Shown one piece after another: positions 5,891 to 6,907 of a DNA stretch of 6,907 bases. A model generated the notes under the pieces. It was not told the origin of the DNA and ran no database searches. It saw only the letters and a list, made by a program, of their open reading frames with translations. The stretch is from Thermofilum sp. (lineage in GTDB: Archaea; Thermoproteota; Thermoprotei; Thermofilales; Thermofilaceae): positions 1-6,907 of the forward strand of contig JAJHRM010000135.1 in NCBI GenBank assembly GCA_020832965.1, in the 5' to 3' direction. Each line of letters begins with the position of its first letter. Within the stretch, counting starts at the first letter, position 1. The position numbers were made by a program, and so were the translations under genes.

Positions 5891-6780
5891 TCCCCCTTTA
5901 TGCGGTACAGCCTACTGCGCGGATTCAAGTATTCAGCCGCACCTATGGATACTAGATATAGGCTTACAACAATGAGAATGACGGTCGCAACTGGAGCGGC
6001 TATCCACCACCATAAACCTCTTACTAAAGCTTGATACTTTAAGGCCCAGTATATAATGGTACCCAGCGTAGCTTCTTGCAAGGATGATAGACCGAAAATG
6101 GCTAATGTAACCTCTGTCCCTATGCACATGTTTATTCTACTCATGAAGCTAGCCGTTATCCATGGGAGCGTATGAGGCAGGTATTCTGAAACGATAATGT
6201 TGAAAGTTTTAAAACCTGAAAACATAGAAGTGTATGTGAAATCTCTTTCCCTCAAACTTAGGACTATGGATCTCACGTTTCTGACAGGCATGCCCCAAGT
6301 GAGCAACGCCATCATTAACCCTAGCAAAACGATATTCAGCTGCGCTCTCAGCAGAGTTGATATTAGTATTAGAACTGGGAACGTTGGCAATACTATAAAA
6401 GTATCTGAAAGTAAAAGTATTAAGCGATCGGTTAATCCCCCTTTGTAACCAGCTATGAGACCTAGGCTAGCTCCGATGAGGAGACCGACCGCTGAACCTA
6501 TCACGCCTAGTATAAGCGAGTTCCTTATGGACCACGTTAAAAGCCAAAATACATCCTGCCCTAAACTGGTTGTTCCCAATATATGCTGAGGCGATGGGGG
6601 TAAATCTTTTGGTGCATGGTTCCACCTACGTGGATCATAAGGCGCAAATAAAGAAGCAAAGAATCCCAATGCGAGTATAATTGCGAGCATGGTTACCCCT
6701 ATGGTGACGCTAGGGCGGTACCTCGCAAAGTCCCAAAACAGCTTTAAGAAGCGTATCGAACTCGCTTTGAAACGCATCAT
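5887..6780 (-). CDS. OppC/DppC-type ABC transporter permease
   Basis: Integral membrane subunit of the importer, forming the channel with the OppB-like permease; 297 residues, typical for the family. Seen: a first membrane segment at about 25-46, then an extracellular stretch with the family motif HILGTTSLGQDVFWLLTWSI (66-85; compare HxLGTDxLGRDVxSR). About five more hydrophobic segments follow (roughly 86-112, 118-145, 148-165, 208-235, 255-280). The cytoplasmic EAA-type coupling loop is near 182-206 (SMFSGFKTFNIIVSEYLPHTLP), where the ATPases dock. The C-terminus SLYLVSIGAAEYLNPRSR is the usual OppC ending. It is preceded by an OppB-like permease with a 9-nt gap and overlaps the OppD-like gene by 4 nt. 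The gene begins ATGATG; both codons are usable and differ by one Met. Substrate not determinable. Confidence 0.95.
   Translation of the reverse strand: MMRFKASSIRFLKLFWDFARYRPSVTIGVTMLAIILALGFFASLFAPYDPRRWNHAPKDLPPSPQHILGTTSLGQDVFWLLTWSIRNSLILGVIGSAVGLLIGASLGLIAGYKGGLTDRLILLLSDTFIVLPTFPVLILISTLLRAQLNIVLLGLMMALLTWGMPVRNVRSIVLSLRERDFTYTSMFSGFKTFNIIVSEYLPHTLPWITASFMSRINMCIGTEVTLAIFGLSSLQEATLGTIIYWALKYQALVRGLWWWIAAPVATVILIVVSLYLVSIGAAEYLNPRSRLYRIKGE
5891..5896 (-). promoter_or_regulatory. Ribosome-binding site of the OppD-like gene, favouring its second ATG
   Basis: The minus strand reads GGGGGA immediately before ATGATCATG. The first ATG (5890) is almost touching it, too close for normal initiation. 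The ATG at 5884 lies about 6-7 nt away, a normal archaeal spacing. This argues for a start at 5884, although the ATGA overlap with the OppC-like gene could allow re-initiation at 5890. Confidence 0.45.
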
Positions 6781-6784
6781 ACTC

Positions 6785-6791
6785 CCACCTC
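6785..6791 (-). promoter_or_regulatory. Ribosome-binding site for the OppC-like permease
   Basis: GAGGTGG on the minus strand matches the archaeal anti-Shine-Dalgarno. It lies 4 nt before the first ATG (6780) and 7 nt before the second, and it overlaps the stop codon of the OppB-like gene (6790-6792). This supports translational coupling within the operon. Confidence 0.65.
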
Positions 6792-6907
6792 ACCTATACC
6801 TAATTCTCGGATCTACGAGCGGGTAAAGGAGGTCCAGAATAAGGGCGGCGGTAGCTACCGCTACGATGGAGAACGTTACGCATGCCATCATAAGATTAAA
6901 ATCTCCA
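6790..6907 (-). CDS. OppB/DppB-type ABC transporter permease, C-terminal end, cut by window edge
   Basis: Only the last 38 residues are visible; the gene begins beyond position 6907. Seen: GDFNLMMACVTFSIVAVA, then a hydrophobic segment, then DLLYPLVDPRIRYR and TGA. This is the characteristic ending of Opp/Dpp family first permeases: a final membrane helix, then D-x3-Y-x3-DPRIRY. It was found by translating the edge of the window in the frame that ends just before the OppC-like gene, 9 nt upstream of that start. The order B-C-D-F is the standard one, which supports the identification. The upstream part, and probably the gene for the substrate-binding lipoprotein, lie outside the window. Confidence 0.9.
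   Translation of the reverse strand, partial: GDFNLMMACVTFSIVAVATAALILDLLYPLVDPRIRYR

Noticed and set aside
1..6907. CRISPR array, tRNA/rRNA genes, insertion sequences, toxin-antitoxin or defence genes
   Set aside because: No spaced direct repeats, tRNA-like folds, transposase motifs or terminal repeats were seen. The window is filled by transporter and phosphoesterase genes.

Overview
The window looks like a piece of a thermophilic archaeal chromosome, most likely Thermoproteota (Crenarchaeota-like). The evidence is archaeal-type TATA/BRE promoters about 28 nt upstream of start codons with no Shine-Dalgarno (leaderless genes), ribosome-binding sites inside the operon that match the archaeal anti-SD (GAGGTG, GGTGATC), and frequent AGG/AGA/ATA codons. 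The exact lineage cannot be read from the sequence. All seven genes lie on the minus strand, so transcription runs from high to low coordinates. The window is almost fully coding, with no gene-free stretch longer than about 90 bases.

Right half (about 3913-6907): four consecutive genes of an oligopeptide/dipeptide-type (Opp/Dpp, family 5) ABC importer. They are the C-terminal end of an OppB-like permease, an OppC-like permease, an OppD-like ATPase and an OppF-like ATPase. They are tightly packed (OppC and OppD overlap by ATGA; other gaps are 7-9 nt) and form one operon. The substrate-binding protein is not in view and probably lies beyond position 6907. In archaea this transporter family carries oligosaccharides as well as peptides, so the substrate is open.

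Left half (1-3826): three successive alkaline-phosphatase-superfamily enzymes. They are a 666-residue type I phosphodiesterase/nucleotide-pyrophosphatase-like protein, a complete 445-residue 'sulfatase-fold' protein, and the first 139 residues of a second sulfatase-fold protein. The first two each have their own leaderless promoter; the third follows the second by 21 nt. None has a signal peptide, so all three probably act in the cytoplasm.

The main point of interest is that all three carry threonine at the catalytic nucleophile position (T53, T55, T54), where a true sulfatase has the Cys/Ser that becomes formylglycine. The two 'sulfatases' are therefore better described as candidate phosphoesterases or phosphotransferases. 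One working idea is that the importer brings in a phosphorylated or otherwise esterified compound which the cytoplasmic enzymes process; the sequence does not prove this. G+C content also changes sharply from gene to gene, suggesting that the cluster was assembled from pieces with different histories.
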